Source: Tricholoma matsutake
Taxonomy: Eukaryota; Basidiomycota; Agaricomycetes; Agaricales; Tricholomataceae
Direction of reading: 5' to 3'
Assembly: GCA_026075535.2 (NCBI GenBank)
Contig: AP026547.1
Coordinates: 6,448,001-6,512,000 of the forward strand
Length of the DNA: 64,000 bases
The stretch's first letter is position 1; the number at the start of each line of letters is the position of its first letter. Of the stretch, positions 45,516-57,564 are shown one piece after another. The position numbers and the translations under genes were made by a program. The notes beneath the pieces are model-generated. The model was not told where the DNA came from. It saw only the letters and a list, made by a program, of their open reading frames with translations, and did no database searches.

Positions 45516-47930
45516 ATGGCTTCGACAGCCAGGGCAAGAACCAGAAATAAGACCAAACCTGCTTTGTTGCAGGTCGCACAAAATTTGAGCGTACCCCAAC
45601 CACTCGAGGTGCATACAGGCACCTCGACAAATTTACTGTCTCCAACAAGACAGACAGTGAACCTCGAAGCGCATATACCCACTATGAGAATGATTGATTC
45701 CTCTGTGCTTGGACTTCGCACAGCCCAGGCGACTCAAAGAAATCTAACTCGTTGAAAAGTAGTCGACGAAGTGCTCGGTCAACCCCTGGACCTAATCTGG
45801 GGTTACAAGGACTCTCACCTCTGGATGAACTAACTCCAGAGCCCCTGAATAACTGGGTCACCCCCGGTAATTATATTGATCTTCCCCAACAGAGTCTGGA
45901 GTATACTACACCCAGACTATTCTCTGCCCAATGGCCAGAGTTAGCCCCATCGGTGCTGCCGACACTGATGGATGAACACAAAAGACTACGTCGACGTGAA
46001 GAGAAGAAACCTCTCAAGAAACCTAGAGAGGATGAGTTGGATGAAGAGTTCGGAGCTTGGCATTTCGCTCAGCTCACTACCAATATCCTTGGCCATGCCA
46101 GGGATGCCCAGGACTTCGAACCTGTTAAGTTGGAAATCCAACTTAAAGATCTGGCATTTGCTTACGCCAGACAATGTTCCCATAGGTCTGTATCCAGACC
46201 TACTACTCCTTGTCCAGCCAAACATGTGGAGCAACAACCGTCCCCTTCCCATGAACATGTTAACCCATGTCCAACCACGCCAGAAACACCAGTCAAGGTA
46301 CCTTTGAAGAAGAAGGTACATTACATTGACAACACTAAGTTAGTCCTCCAGAGGATACGCGATGGCGATATCCGGGATGGACAACCCACATTGATTCCCG
46401 ATCAAGGGATTTGTTTCGACAAGGATGGTAATCCTTGGGATAAGAATGACAAGAACTCTCACCACAAGAAGGGAGAGAAAGCCCCACCAGGAGGGTCCAA
46501 AAAGCCTGTGCAGAGTCACGCAGGCAGGGATGGGCCACCAGATGGCAATGGTTCTGGTGACGATGGGGATGAAAGTAGCACTGACTCGTCGTATAGCACG
46601 TCGAGTAACAAAAACACCAAACACTCTTCCCCAAGTGAGGAAGAGATTTCTAATAGGACCTCGTCTCACCACAGACGAGGTAGCCGGGCACAGCATTCAT
46701 CTAGATGATCCTTGTCTAGATATTCTGTATCTTCCCGTCCCAATTCCTATCAAGGAAAAGGTTCCCTTCGACCCTCAAAATACTTGAGGGACATTCATAC
46801 AAAGATCCACAGACAGATCGACAGCAAAGTCTCTGTCTTGACTGAAGTTCCTACCACTAGTGGTAAGAACGGTCCGCGTGTCCCAAATCTGCCTAAGTAC
46901 GGTGGATTACCAGACATTGAAGGCTTCGAACAATGGCTGAACACCCTCCTTTGTTGGCTCAAGGTGAACAAAGTCTGTGGTCCAGATCTGGACTCAGACC
47001 ATGTTGAGTATATGGCAATGTTCCTTGAGAACACCACCTTGACTTGGTTTGAGGACAGTGTTGACAGTGCATACCGTCAACGAGCTGCCTGGACTTTCAA
47101 GGAAGTCTTAACCGGCCTATACAACCAGTTCATGCATGAGTATGTGACCCATGATGCGACCGACAAATTTTGGCACGTCAATTATAACACCGAAGAAGGT
47201 GTTATGGGCTACTACCACAAACTGGAGTGCTATGCTACCAGAATGATCCAGGCACCCAATCCTTTCACCTTCAAGACCCAGTTGGTAACTGGGTTGCCCA
47301 ACAACATCATATCCTTTGTACTGGACAAAGGATGCTCCGCTGAGACTAGCTCTGTGGGAGATATTTTGCACTACGCCTGTCAGGTGGAGGAAATTGGAAA
47401 AATGAGAAAATGCTTCAATGAAAAGAAGCGTATCATGGATTCCACAAAGTCGAAGACATCCTCTTTGAGTAAAGCTCCCAAAATGAAGGATCCTTCTCCT
47501 GAAAGATCTAATGAATGACCGCAAGATTGTTATGATAAATACGATAAAAATTACTGTGATAACTCTAAACCGTCCAGTTCAAAATATCCAGACAAAGACC
47601 AGCAAAGCTACGGCGATCGAGATTGCCATTACAAAGAGCATCATGATACACAACATCATTCTCCTGGAAGCAAACCTTCCAGGTCTAATGGAAACAAACC
47701 AGACAGGAAGTCTGGTGAAAGCAAGGCTCCCATTTGCTACAACTGTGGAGGCCCTCATTACTCCACAGATCCTAAGTGCCCAAAGTACAGGCAACAAAGA
47801 CCAACGGCGAAAATGTACGCTGCTAGAGAAGAATCAGCCTCCTCAAATGATTGACATGCTACTCATAGTAGTAGCAAAGAATGTGACAAGTACGGTCCAA
47901 GCCCTAAAAAGAGCTTGGACTCTCGATCAG
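45516..47930 (+). pseudogene. gag: Gypsy-3 gag (capsid and zinc knuckle), interrupted by TGA codons
   Basis: Begins MASTARARTRNKTKPALLQV at 45516; one frame change near 45740, then a single frame to about 47930 broken only by TGA at 46706-46708, 47516-47518 and 47852-47854. The N-terminal half is Ser/Pro/charged. The capsid domain is at 46860-47420 (FEQWLNTLLCWLKVNKVCGP, MFLENTTLTWFEDSV, YHKLECYATRM). A CCHC-like knuckle CYNCGGPHYSTDPKC lies at 47737-47781. Role: RNA packaging and particle assembly. Pol is in a different frame, so a programmed frameshift was probably used. Confidence 0.82.
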
Positions 47931-47933
47931 TGA

Positions 47934-50672
47934 CAAAAGAAAGCCGCTGCACACAGCGACTCAGAGGGCAATTCTTCTGCTGAGTATGGTTCAGCCTTAT
48001 CTGAGGAGATCCCTTATGGATCGCAGTACAGCTCTGAGGGCAAACTGTATAACATTGAGTCTGACACTGGGCATATTCCCAGTGATGATTCAGGAACTGA
48101 ACACTTTGATGCAATCAGAGAAATTCTCTCAGAGTATGACTCAGATAGCTGCCCATCTGCCCAGTCAGTGTCTGACTCTGAGGAAGACTCAGAGAGTGAG
48201 ACGGAGAATAAACCTCTGTCATTTTCTGAATGGCTTGGCATCATGATGGACAGCCTTTTCAAGAACAAGCCATGCTTTAAAGGCGTGACTACTTTGAGGA
48301 AATCCTTGAAGAAAATTAAATGTCCTCCTCGGACTGAGGAGGATAACAAATGCTTCGTTGCGAAGATGATGCTTCACAATCTTGAAGCCTATGTACTGCT
48401 CGATTCCAGCTGTACAACAAATTCCATCTCGCCAGAATTTGCTATGTCAGCGAATTTAAAGGCTCATGAAATGGAAGAACCTGTGCCTTTGCAATTAGGC
48501 ACTGTGGGCAGCCATTCGAAGATAAACTTCGGACTCTTCACCGATTTTGAGATCAGTGGAGTGGTAAATACCCACTATTTCAATGTAGTTAACATCAATA
48601 GGTATGATGCCATTCTGGGAACCATGTTTATGAGAAAACACGGTATAGTCCTAGACTTTGAACGCAATGAAGTATGCATTAAGGGAAACCGCCTCGATAC
48701 AGTAATTGAGGGCCCTAACACCTTCATGCAAGCCAGATGGCATGCTATGCGGCCTCAACCTCCAAAGGATGAGTGACTCCATAGTGGGCACCCAACCACC
48801 AAAAAAGTAAAAGACCCGGACAAGGTTGTCCCGAGTTCTACACAGGCCCAGCCTCCCTCTGTGAAAAGGAGGAAGGTGGAAATGGAGGAAGTGGACAATG
48901 TTGAGGCTCAACATCATCCTTCAGGCTTTAGAATATTGGACCCCATGTTGCTGGGGCCTGACGAGAAGCCTGAAAGTGATAACAAGGACAAATTGGAAGA
49001 GTTTGTCCAAGAATTCACTTGGGATCAATTTCCCGAGGGCCCTAAATTTGAACCTTTTGGGTTCAACCCTTCCATTCCTGTGATGCTACCACCAGAACAA
49101 GTCAATGACCTGAACGACATTCTCTTTGCAATATGCAAAGACTTGGCCTCCAAAGCCTATGCAAAAGGTCCTCTCTCCAAGAAAGACCTTCCACGTCTTT
49201 GAGAAGAGTGGAAACAATCTTGTCAGGATATCCTCAGCAGAGTACCTGACAAACTACCTCCCCTTAGGGAGATAAACCATCACATCCCACTAGTGGAAGA
49301 AAAGAAGAAGTACAATTACTATCTTCCAAAGTGTCCAGACTTGATGAGGAAACCCCTCTCCAAGAAGGTAGTGAAATACTGCAAAGTAGGGTGGTGGCGC
49401 CCTGCTTGAGCGGAGCAAGCTGCTCCAATGCTAGTGGTGCCGAAGAAATCAGGAGTAATTTGCACTGTGATTAACACAGTGAAGAGGAATGCGAATATGG
49501 TGAAAGATGTTACACTGTTTCCTGATCAAGACATGATTTGTCTTGATGTTGCTCAAGCTACATATTGCTCAAAGATAGATCTCTCGGATGCTTATGAGCA
49601 AGTCCGAGTGGAACCAGAGGACATCTGGAAAACCGCCTTTTTGACGGTTCAAGGCATGTATGAAAGCCTGGTTATGCAACAAGGCGACTGCAATGCACCA
49701 TCAACCTTTCAAAGGTTGATGAATTCAATCTTCTGAGATTACATCGGAATATTTGTCCATGCATACTTGGACAATATCTTCATGTTTAGTAACTCGATTG
49801 AGGAACACCAGAAACATCTGGAGCTTGTATTCAACAAACTATGTGAGCATGCTCTGTACCTTCGTGCAGAGAAGTGTGAACTCTACACTGAAAAGGTAGA
49901 GTGCCTAGGTCATATGATTGATGAGCATGGGCTGCATGCAGACAGCGACAAGATGGCCCGTGTATGAGAGTGGAAGACACCTCGTAACTATCACGAAGTC
50001 CAGAGATTCTTGGGACTTGTGCAATACCTGGCTCATTTCTTGCCAGATATCAGTGCTTATACTAGTCTGCTCTCTGCGATGACTAAAAACGGTGCCTCGT
50101 TCCTATGGTGGCCATTACATGATCACTGCTTCCAGATGATTAAGGACATCTGTTGCACAACACCGGTGCTGAAGCTGATCGACCCAGAGTCACCTGAGCC
50201 AATCTGGGTGATCTGTGATGCCTCAGTCTTTGGGACTGGCACGATGTATGGTCAAGGACCTGAGTGGCAAACTTGCTGCCCTGCAGGTTTCTTGTCCAAG
50301 AAATTCTCAGACACTCAAAGGAACTACCGTACCTTTGAGCACAAAACCATAGCCATACTTGAGGCCCTCCTCAAGTGGGAAGACAAACTGATCAGTAGAC
50401 AGATCCACGACAAAGCGCTGGAATTCTTCCAGACCCAGCACAGACTTTCTGCTAGGCAGATGCGGTGGATGGAGTACCTATTGTGTTTTGACTTTGACAT
50501 TAGATATGTCAAAGGGAAACTAAACAAAGTAGCGGATGCTCTGTCCCGCTACTACCAATTTGACTCTTGGGACGATGCCCCATTAGTCCAACACTATGTC
50601 TTCACAGACGTGCAACTCGATCCTAACCACGAGGACCTCCTGTGGGATCGACACCTCGAATTAAAAAATTGA
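47934..50672 (+). pseudogene. pol: Gypsy-3 protease, reverse transcriptase and RNase H, interrupted by TGA codons
   Basis: One frame with stops at 48774, 49201, 49408, 49735, 49966 and 50670, all TGA. The protease (about 48340-48720) has LLDSSCTTN where retropepsins have DSG (Gly to Ser, one CpG change) and YDAILGTMFMRKHG. RT: VTVINTVKRNANMV-like finger region (IVxxK changed), CSKIDLSDAYEQVRVEPED, and active site YLDN at about 49768-49779 instead of YLDD. RNase H: VICDASVFGTGTMYGQ, RTFEHKTIAILEAL, and YVKGKLNKVADALSRYYQF near 50550. Domain order is standard for Ty3/gypsy; protein inactive. Confidence 0.85.
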
Positions 50673-50774
50673 GTAATTGAGACTCACTCTGCCACTGCTC
50701 AGCAGAAGTGAGTTGGTGAACAGCTTAGAGCTCTTCAAGAACTTATTGAAGAGCATGATGTAGCCACAGCCAGA

Positions 50775-52393
50775 ATGACTGCGAATACTGAAGGAGCAGA
50801 TCCATCTTCTTCTGGACAACCACAATCAGAGGAAAACCCCTCAATTTATGCATCTCAGGTTAAGGGACCTGATCTTCACATCCATATGTCAGAGTTGGAT
50901 CCTCTGAATGACAACATCCAGAAAGGATACGTCAACAACCGAGCTTTCAAGAAGGTTCTTGAAAATCCAGGGGACCACCTGGATTTCAGCATCTGGAATG
51001 ACTTCATCTGGAGGAAGAACCGAGGTGGTGAGGACGTCTTGTGCATCCCCACCTCCACTTCCAAAGGTATGACCCTGCATGGTTGTATAATTGAGCAGGC
51101 CCACACTATTGTGGGACATTTCGGGCCACTCAAAACTTCAGAGTACATCTGATGTTGGTATTGGTGGCCTCGACTTCAGTGTGAAGTCGAGAAATACTGT
51201 GATTCTTGCGAGCATTGTATACACTCAAAAGGAGAATACCGTTCCCCGCAAGGCAAATTGCACTTGCTCCCAACTCCCTTGAGACCATGGGAGTCCATTG
51301 GAATGGACTTTATCAGACCCTTTCCAGAGTCCGAAGTATTTGATTACCTCTGGGTAATTATTTGCCGCCTGTCGTCAATGGTCCACTTAATACTGGTGAA
51401 CATGACAACAACAGCTTCTGAACTATCTCCCACATTTGTGAAGGAGATTGTAAGATTACATGGGCTACCTGGCTCAATCGTTTGTGATCAAGACTCCAAA
51501 TTTGCGTCCAAATGGTGGCATGAAGTGCACCGTATCCCGTATCTTGGACGTCAAGATACTCATGTCCACTTCATTCCATCCTCAAATGGATGGAGTTGCA
51601 GAACATGCAAATCGATCAGTCGCTCAGATACTGCAAGCATTCATTGCATCCAATCAAAGAGATTGGGTCAAATTCACAGCTTTGGTAGAGTTTGTGATAA
51701 ACTCTACAATTAACAGGGCAATGGGGATGGCCCCGTTCAAGATCAACTACAGCTTCTTGCCCTTGTATGATGCAAGAACTTCCTTCCATGGAACGCATTC
51801 CTCCTGGTGTGCACACTTTCAGAATGAATGCACTGCAAAACATGGCAGTGGCCCATGATAGCATCATTGCTGAAAGAGTGTTTCAGCGGCACTATGCTAA
51901 TAAACATCGGCGCAAAGAGCCCGATATCAAACAAGGAGACTTTGTCTACTTGTCCACAAAAAACCTTGCACTACTGAAAGGGCACGCAAGTAAACTATTG
52001 CCTAAATTTGTAGGACTGTACAAGGTCCTACAAGCCTATCCTGAGATGTCCAACTATGAGTTGGACCTTCCAAAAGAACTTAAACGCCAGCGTTTACACC
52101 AGTGTTTCCATGTCAGCCTATTGAGGCCCCACCATGCCAACAATGACACCATGTTTCCTAACAGGTGTTACCCAGATGCATATGACTTCGGTGCACCTGA
52201 TGACACCGAATGGTACATCGAAGAAATTACGGCCCACAAATGGTGTGGCCATACTGTCCAATTTGAAGTTAAGTGGAGTCTGGGTGACACCACTTGGGAA
52301 CCATTGGCAAACTGCAACGACCTTGCAGCTCTTGATGCTTACTTGGCGCTTATGGGTGCCAAGGATTGGCAGGGTCTGCCAAGATGTTCTTGA
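50775..52393 (+). pseudogene. pol: Gypsy-3 integrase and chromodomain, frameshifted
   Basis: HxxxH-type finger and WPRLQCEVEKYCDSCEHC at 51165-51220, first Asp in ESIGMDFIRPFPES (51289), second in GSIVCDQDSKFASKW (51480), then a frameshift to SFHPQMDGVAEHANRSVAQI (51570-51630), where the catalytic Glu is retained. A second frameshift precedes the C-terminal GPY/F-like region (GHASKLLPKFVGLYKVLQAY). The last 60 residues form a chromodomain (EWYIEEITAHKWCGHTVQFE, VKWSLGDTTWEP). End at 52393. Confidence 0.85.
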
Positions 52394-52506
52394 ACGATTG
52401 GTGAATTCCAAGTCACATTGGCCATCAACATGTTTTCAATTTCCGCTGCTGTATAGTTCAATGTGCGGAATTCCAATTTTTTTTTCCTCATTGCTTGGTC
52501 TATACC

Positions 52507-54820
52507 ATGGCAAGTTTACCACCAGACAAAGATGACCCCATGGGGGACTTCAACGAAAACAAGCAACCTCGCCGTACACGTGAGACCGACCCTGGTGGCC
52601 AGTCTCAAAGGGGGAAGGAGAAGCAGAGAGCGCTCAAGCCTACAGGCTCGAGCAGTAACCTCACTCAGATCCACCGCTCGCCAAGCCCTGGTGAGATGGA
52701 AGAAGTCATCTGTTCTAGCAGACATTCTGCTAGAGAAGACCAAAACTGACAAGATGGTGTTGGCGCCAGTTCCTCCACTGATGAAGGCTGGAGAATTGAT
52801 GGTGAAGGCATTGTCCTTCACTGAGGCACTTGCAATATTTGCAAGAGCTACACTTTACACGTGTATGACCATGTGTATGACCATGATAAACAATATTTCG
52901 ATGTGAGGGATTGTTGAGATGCCAACATTAACTCTGGCATCTTAGCCAGAGCTGAATGCGTGTATGATGAATACGAGAAAGACATTGATGCCCTCCAGGA
53001 GACCATCCGGAACCTGGAGAGTGAAAATGAGCATCTGAAAGAGGAGCTTGAGGGCCAATCCTCCAAATGAGCTTGTACTCATGAGCCATCCCCTTACCCT
53101 GAGAGGCCTCAGGGTAACTCCTATGCAAGAGCCATTTCCCAGCCTGCTCCACCTTCTACTCCCCACCCAGTCATTCCCAACCAGGATGTTAACATGAATG
53201 AGGTCTACCCACCTCTTCCCAACCTTCCTCCACCGAGGTATATTTCCTCGATGCCTGACACTCCCAGGATGGCGAACTGGTGAGCAGCTCCCAAGCCGCG
53301 TGGCCTAGTCCCAACCTCCATTCCTCAGAACACTGAGGAATTCAACGCTTGGTCCTGGTTGGCCCATACCTCTGGGAATTACCCCATGCTAGAATGAATG
53401 TGTGAGTATATGCACTTTGTTAATGACACTCCCGCAGGGGCTTGAACGCCCCTGATGAGCTATGCCCTTGCCCACTGGAGATTACCCAGTTGGCTCCCGG
53501 TTGAGATGCAGTCAGCGTGAGGATTGCGTTGACTCAATGATCCAAATCGCCTGGAGCAACCCTCACTCCTGGACTCCGCAGAAATGTGGGTGCAGTTCAT
53601 GCACCGACATCTGTACCAGTGGAGACACCACCCTGGTACCATGTTAGACAAACAGAGGGTCTCGCTCCCTCATGTCAGGGGGCAACTCCTGCTTTGTCAA
53701 CAAATTCCTTCAGGGCTATCCCCTGAGGTCAAAATCCTCTTGTCCCTTTGTATTGCCAAAGTACTTGCTACGCCGGGCTTGTACCAATGGATTCGAGAGT
53801 GGAAACGCCTCACTCTGCCCCCCATGTGCCATTGGCAACCTAAGCCAATAACCAACAATCAAGTCTCCTTAGAGGATGTTGTAAGACACCTTGCCTCTAT
53901 GGGAGTCCTGGACGAGAAAGTCCGAGAAGGATATCACTACGCTGTCAGCTGGCTTACAGTGATGGCCACTGCCAACTCCTCCCATTCGGAAGAGTCTACT
54001 ATCACTGCAGATGTCATGCAACGTCTGCAGCAACTTCCCAACTCTCGTTCAGAGGATGCCCCTCTGATGACTGAACCCCAGTGGTGGATCGCTGGGACTA
54101 ATGACGTGGCTCTTCAGGAGCCACAACAGAAAAGGAAACGAGATTCTACCGTCCCCACCAGGGGTGGAGCTCCTCCTCATTCAGGGCGACCCCGACCTGG
54201 ATTCTTGACTTCCACTGCTCCATCCTCTGGATTCTCCAGTGAACTCTCTGCTTCCATGCATGTGAGCTTTCCTTGAGTGGACGACCCCAACCAGGGTTGG
54301 TTCAGTGTAAGTCCCCCTCGTCAAGAAGGTGAATCAAGGCGAGAAGAAGGCCTTGAAGAGGGAACAGCGTATCACTGCCGGAATACCCCCTAATGGGCCC
54401 AAGAAGCCCATTAGTTCCAAACCCATTGTCATGACTACCAAGCCGCAAAAGACTAGAGACTTGGATGACAACGGTGACACCACTGACTCTGTCTCCGACT
54501 CCGACAGTGAAACACTCACCATCGAGAAAACATGCTTTCCTTCTGTCCCTTTTGATGAAGGGCAGATGACTGACACCACTCTGGGGAATTCCCCAGAGAC
54601 ACCTATCTCCCAACTGCACTCGTCGGTTTCCAACCACGAGAGCCAACTTCTCTGCTCAGTGCCCGACCACAAGTGCAAGATACCTGTTACCACCCCTGAG
54701 GAGGTCCACCTCCTGATGGTGGATCTCAAGATCCCTGAATCCTCGGCGACCCACGATGAGTCCCACATATCCTCATTGGATCTTGACAAGACCCATAACC
54801 CCGATGACCCTCTTAAATGA
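52507..54820 (+). pseudogene. Gypsy-3 extra ORF downstream of integrase, unknown function
   Basis: About 2.3 kb of coding-like DNA between chromodomain and 3' LTR, not part of ordinary gag-pol. Readable parts: a charged N-terminus (MASLPPDKDDPMGDFNENKQ); a coiled coil at 52960-53065 (YEKDIDALQETIRNLESENE, HLKEELEG); a Pro-rich linker; an Arg/Trp-rich domain at 53330-54110 (MWVQFMHRHLYQWRHHPGTM, LDKQRVSLPHVRGQLLL, LSPEVKILLSLCIAKVLATP); and a Ser/Asp-rich C-terminus to 54820. Stops within are TGA (53069, 53281, 53396, 53443), again like decayed CGA. I do not recognise the family. Additional 3' ORFs are known in some LTR retroelements; whether this is element-encoded or captured host sequence is open. 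Confidence 0.6.
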
Positions 54821-54960
54821 GGTTGTCGCATTTTTTTATAAACCAATCTGACTGCGTTGTCGCACCCCGATGATACCCATATATTTGATGATACTCTTCG
54901 AGGTCATTTTCTTACTCAAAACATTATGCTTCTCCCCTGGACGAAGCCTAAGGGGGAGGG

Positions 54961-55155
54961 TGTGGTGACCTGGGGCTTGACCCAGGTTTGTATATATTAT
55001 AATTACTTGCTATTGGCCTGACTGGTCCCTATATAGGGACCCGTCCTCAATTTACATAATGATCTTTTTACTATCACTACTATTACATGAAATATATACG
55101 TTATTTGTGTTCTTTTGGTGTGTGATATAAGGAGATCCCCTCTCGACTCACTACA
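54961..55155 (+). repeat. Gypsy-3 3' LTR (195 bp)
   Basis: Same length and ends as the 5' LTR, preceded by the purine tract CCTAAGGGGGAGGG. Differs from the 5' LTR at about ten sites, mostly C/T or A/G. Confidence 0.93.
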
Positions 55156-55160
55156 AAGGA

Positions 55161-55857
55161 ATATGAAACATGGTGTATGATACACCATTTCTTGTCACCT
55201 TATCTGAAACTAATGTTCCTTTCATCACATGGTATTTGGGATCAAACAACCGCATGGATGGGGGAGTTGTCTCGCCTAACCAACAAGTGCCCCAAAAAGT
55301 GGCTTCTGTCAGGGCCAGAAGAGCAACATCCTTTGAATTTGATGTGGAGAGGTGTTGTTGTAATGTATACATATGCTGCATAGTAACTGGTGCCCTTGGG
55401 GGATGTTGGGAAGTGGCTGGCACTAGCTTTTTGACCCCTTTACACACAATGTCAACCTGAGAAGTCTTCCCATTCCAAGGAGCTCCGTGAAGGGAGTGCC
55501 AGAAGTGTAAACCAGACATCCAATTTTTTGCACAGTCATAAGAAACTTGGTGAGCTGCAACATTAGCTAGGAATGCTGCCAGCAATTCACTAGAAGCGGG
55601 CATCCAAAGATCTTCAGAGACCTCATGACTGTCACAGAACTGAGTAAAGTGAAGGAGACCTGAAGCATAAGAATGTTGGGTATTTGGCACCAAACTTGCA
55701 ACAGAGACCTCCAGCAGTTGTTCGTAAGCTTCAGAACAAAACAGATGGATTGTCAAAGCCCATCTCTCTATAGCAAACAGTGTCATCCAGGATGATAAGC
55801 ACAAGGATGCAGCAACCCATGGTCTGAAAGGAGATACATTATAGTCATCTCCCACTA
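55161..55857 (-). pseudogene. Ngaro-2 tyrosine recombinase, N-terminal and first catalytic part
   Basis: Open from 55855 to the Gypsy-3 junction. Core-binding domain: TQHSYASGLLHFTQFCDSHE, SSELLAAFLANVAAHQVSYD. Catalytic box I is WGTCWLGE, where the family has Arg before Leu-Gly-Glu (CGG to TGG). Upstream the frame continues through element A when it is removed with one TA: NHEWEI joins VGDDYNVSPFRPW. It is joined to its 3' part at 45056. Both catalytic arginines are lost, so it is inactive. Confidence 0.84.
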
Positions 55858-57013
55858 GGGCATGGCACGGGTAACCCTCAGGTATATTTTCTTATACCCG
55901 TATCTGTACCCATGAACACCATACCCACACAGGTAGGGGTACGGCGTTACCATGGGTTTTTGCAAATTACCTGTGGTTATTTGCAGGTATTGACATGAAT
56001 ATGTATTTTAACACTATAATTACACTAAATTAATATATAGAAAGTGAAACCCCCCTCTGGTGTTTGGAGCAAGGGAGGTGGGGTGGTGCCTGTAGTCACT
56101 GATAACAGAATAAGTAACCCCCCCACTCGTGTTTGCAGCAAGAGAGGGGAGGATGTGCCTGTAGTCACCAAAAATGGAATGAGAAACCCCCCTGCTCACA
56201 TTTGCAGCGAGAGAGGGGGGGGTGCTGCCTGTAGTCGCCGAGAATGGAATGTCATCGTCATCGTTGTCCTGCCCTCGTCCTGCCTGTGTTGTCATCGTCC
56301 TGCCCTCATCGTCATCATCCTGCCACCCTCGCCATCATTGTCCTGAATTGCCATTGTCCTGCATTGCCATTGTCTTGTGTTGCCATCTCCTCCTGGTCAT
56401 CATCATCATTCCACCTGCTATCCACCCCACAACCAGTTGCTCATGAGGCTGGGGGTGGGTGGTGTGTCATTTCTTGTTTGTGCTGGTCCCATCCCTGTTG
56501 TTCTCCACCTTGCAAGCAGAGGCTCACAACAGTGGTGGGGGGGTGCTGTTGAGGGTGTTGTCTCATTGATATGTCACTATTAGAACCTAAAAATCGAATA
56601 AAACCATTAGTTAGTTAGAAAAAAACAGGAACAAAAGATATATAAAAATACCTAGGGCCCAAACAATGATAGACATTGTTTGGGCCCATATCCTACATGG
56701 TGCAGCCATTGTAGTTGCTTGCTATTGTCCTCACTCCCCATTTCCACCCCACGAGCAGTTGCTCACAGTGGTGGTTGGGGTGCTGGTGGTGGTAACCTGG
56801 ATCATCCTATAGTTTAAAATTAGTGAGTAATCAACAAGGTCAGATGGTCACTCACCTGACCAAAATCCAGGTACCAGCATACCCGCACATACCCATAACA
56901 CCATGGAAAAAGGGTATGGTGTTGCCCAGGTATGGCAATCCCATACCCATACCCGTACCTGTGCATACCTGTGACCGGAAACACACAGTGTTAACTATAC
57001 CTGTGCTGTGCCC
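55858..57013 (+). mobile_element. Element A: 1156-bp TIR element in the Ngaro-2 recombinase gene
   Basis: Left end GGGCATGGCACGGGTAAC, right end (inverted) GGGCACAGCACAGGTATAG, flanked by TA at 55856-55857 and 57014-57015. Subterminal TACCCATAC-type repeats on both sides. Inside: three GC-hairpin units (56044-56235), GTTGCTCATGAGG and GAGCAGTTGCTCAC modules (about 56430, 56752) and an inverted hairpin/intron cassette. No protein-coding gene. The uninterrupted recombinase frame across the site confirms the exact ends. Confidence 0.86.
56587..56687 (-). other. Hairpin-plus-intron cassette in A
   Basis: Perfect stem GGGCCCAAACAATG...CATTGTTTGGGCCC (56655-56687). On the minus strand it is followed at once by GTATTT (donor 56651), CTAACTAAT and TTTTTAG (56587), 65 nt. 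Confidence 0.62.
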
Positions 57014-57132
57014 TATCTCCCACTCGTGATTTTTGTGTCATAGAAGTAGATAGGAAGCAGTAATACACTTCAGAATAGGAGTGCAGTTTTATTTTACAGG
57101 GGTCAAGTACAAATTGAGCTCATCTGGTAGTG

Positions 57133-57558
57133 TCACAGTATGATTGATATGTAAATGAACCTCTGGTAAGATACCCTGAGAGACTGATCCACTTTGTTCT
57201 CTGCTGACTCAACATAAACTGGAGCCAAGGATATGTTTGCTGCCACACAGACAACCCCCACACACTGTATCAACAAATTTGACATGAAATTGCAACTCTG
57301 ACCTTGCTGGTGAGCCACAATCACTCCTTGATTATCAGAATGAAGCAAAATGTGCGAGTCACAGAACCCCAGGTTGGCAAGAATGAGAGCAGCTAATTCC
57401 ATGGCCACTGTTTCCAGCCATCTGATATCATGACCTAATCCCTTCCAAACCAGCTTCAACCTTAACACAGCCCAGCGGTCCCTTAAAACAATACCAATAC
57501 CCCACGCCGTAGATGCATCAACCCAAAGGTCAATATCAACTGGAGAACATTTGGACAT
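57133..57558 (-). pseudogene. Ngaro-2 RNase H domain
   Basis: 141 codons open. IDLWVDASTAWGIGIVLRD gives the first Asp, WLETVAMELAALIL the Glu and HILLHSDNQGVIVAHQQG the next Asp, all RNase H positions intact. It sits between RT and YR, as in DIRS-order elements. The piece itself is readable, but the surrounding polyprotein is broken. Confidence 0.8.
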
Positions 57559-57564
57559 AAGAGA

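Larger units (their letters stand above)
45062..55155 (+). mobile_element. Gypsy-3: LTR-complete chromovirus with an extra downstream ORF (10,094 bp)
   Basis: Two 195-bp LTRs (45062-45256 and 54961-55155) start TGTGGTGACC and end CTCACTACA; AAGGA flanks both sides (45057-45061, 55156-55160). Between them lie gag, protease, RT, RNase H, integrase with chromodomain, and about 2.5 kb of further coding-like DNA before a polypurine tract (AAGGGGGAGGG) that abuts the 3' LTR. Structure is complete, but every gene carries TGA stops. Confidence 0.93.

Noticed and set aside
46335..46696. Minus-strand ORFs inside Gypsy-3 gag
   Set aside because: Shadows of the gag frame; they contain no recognisable motif.
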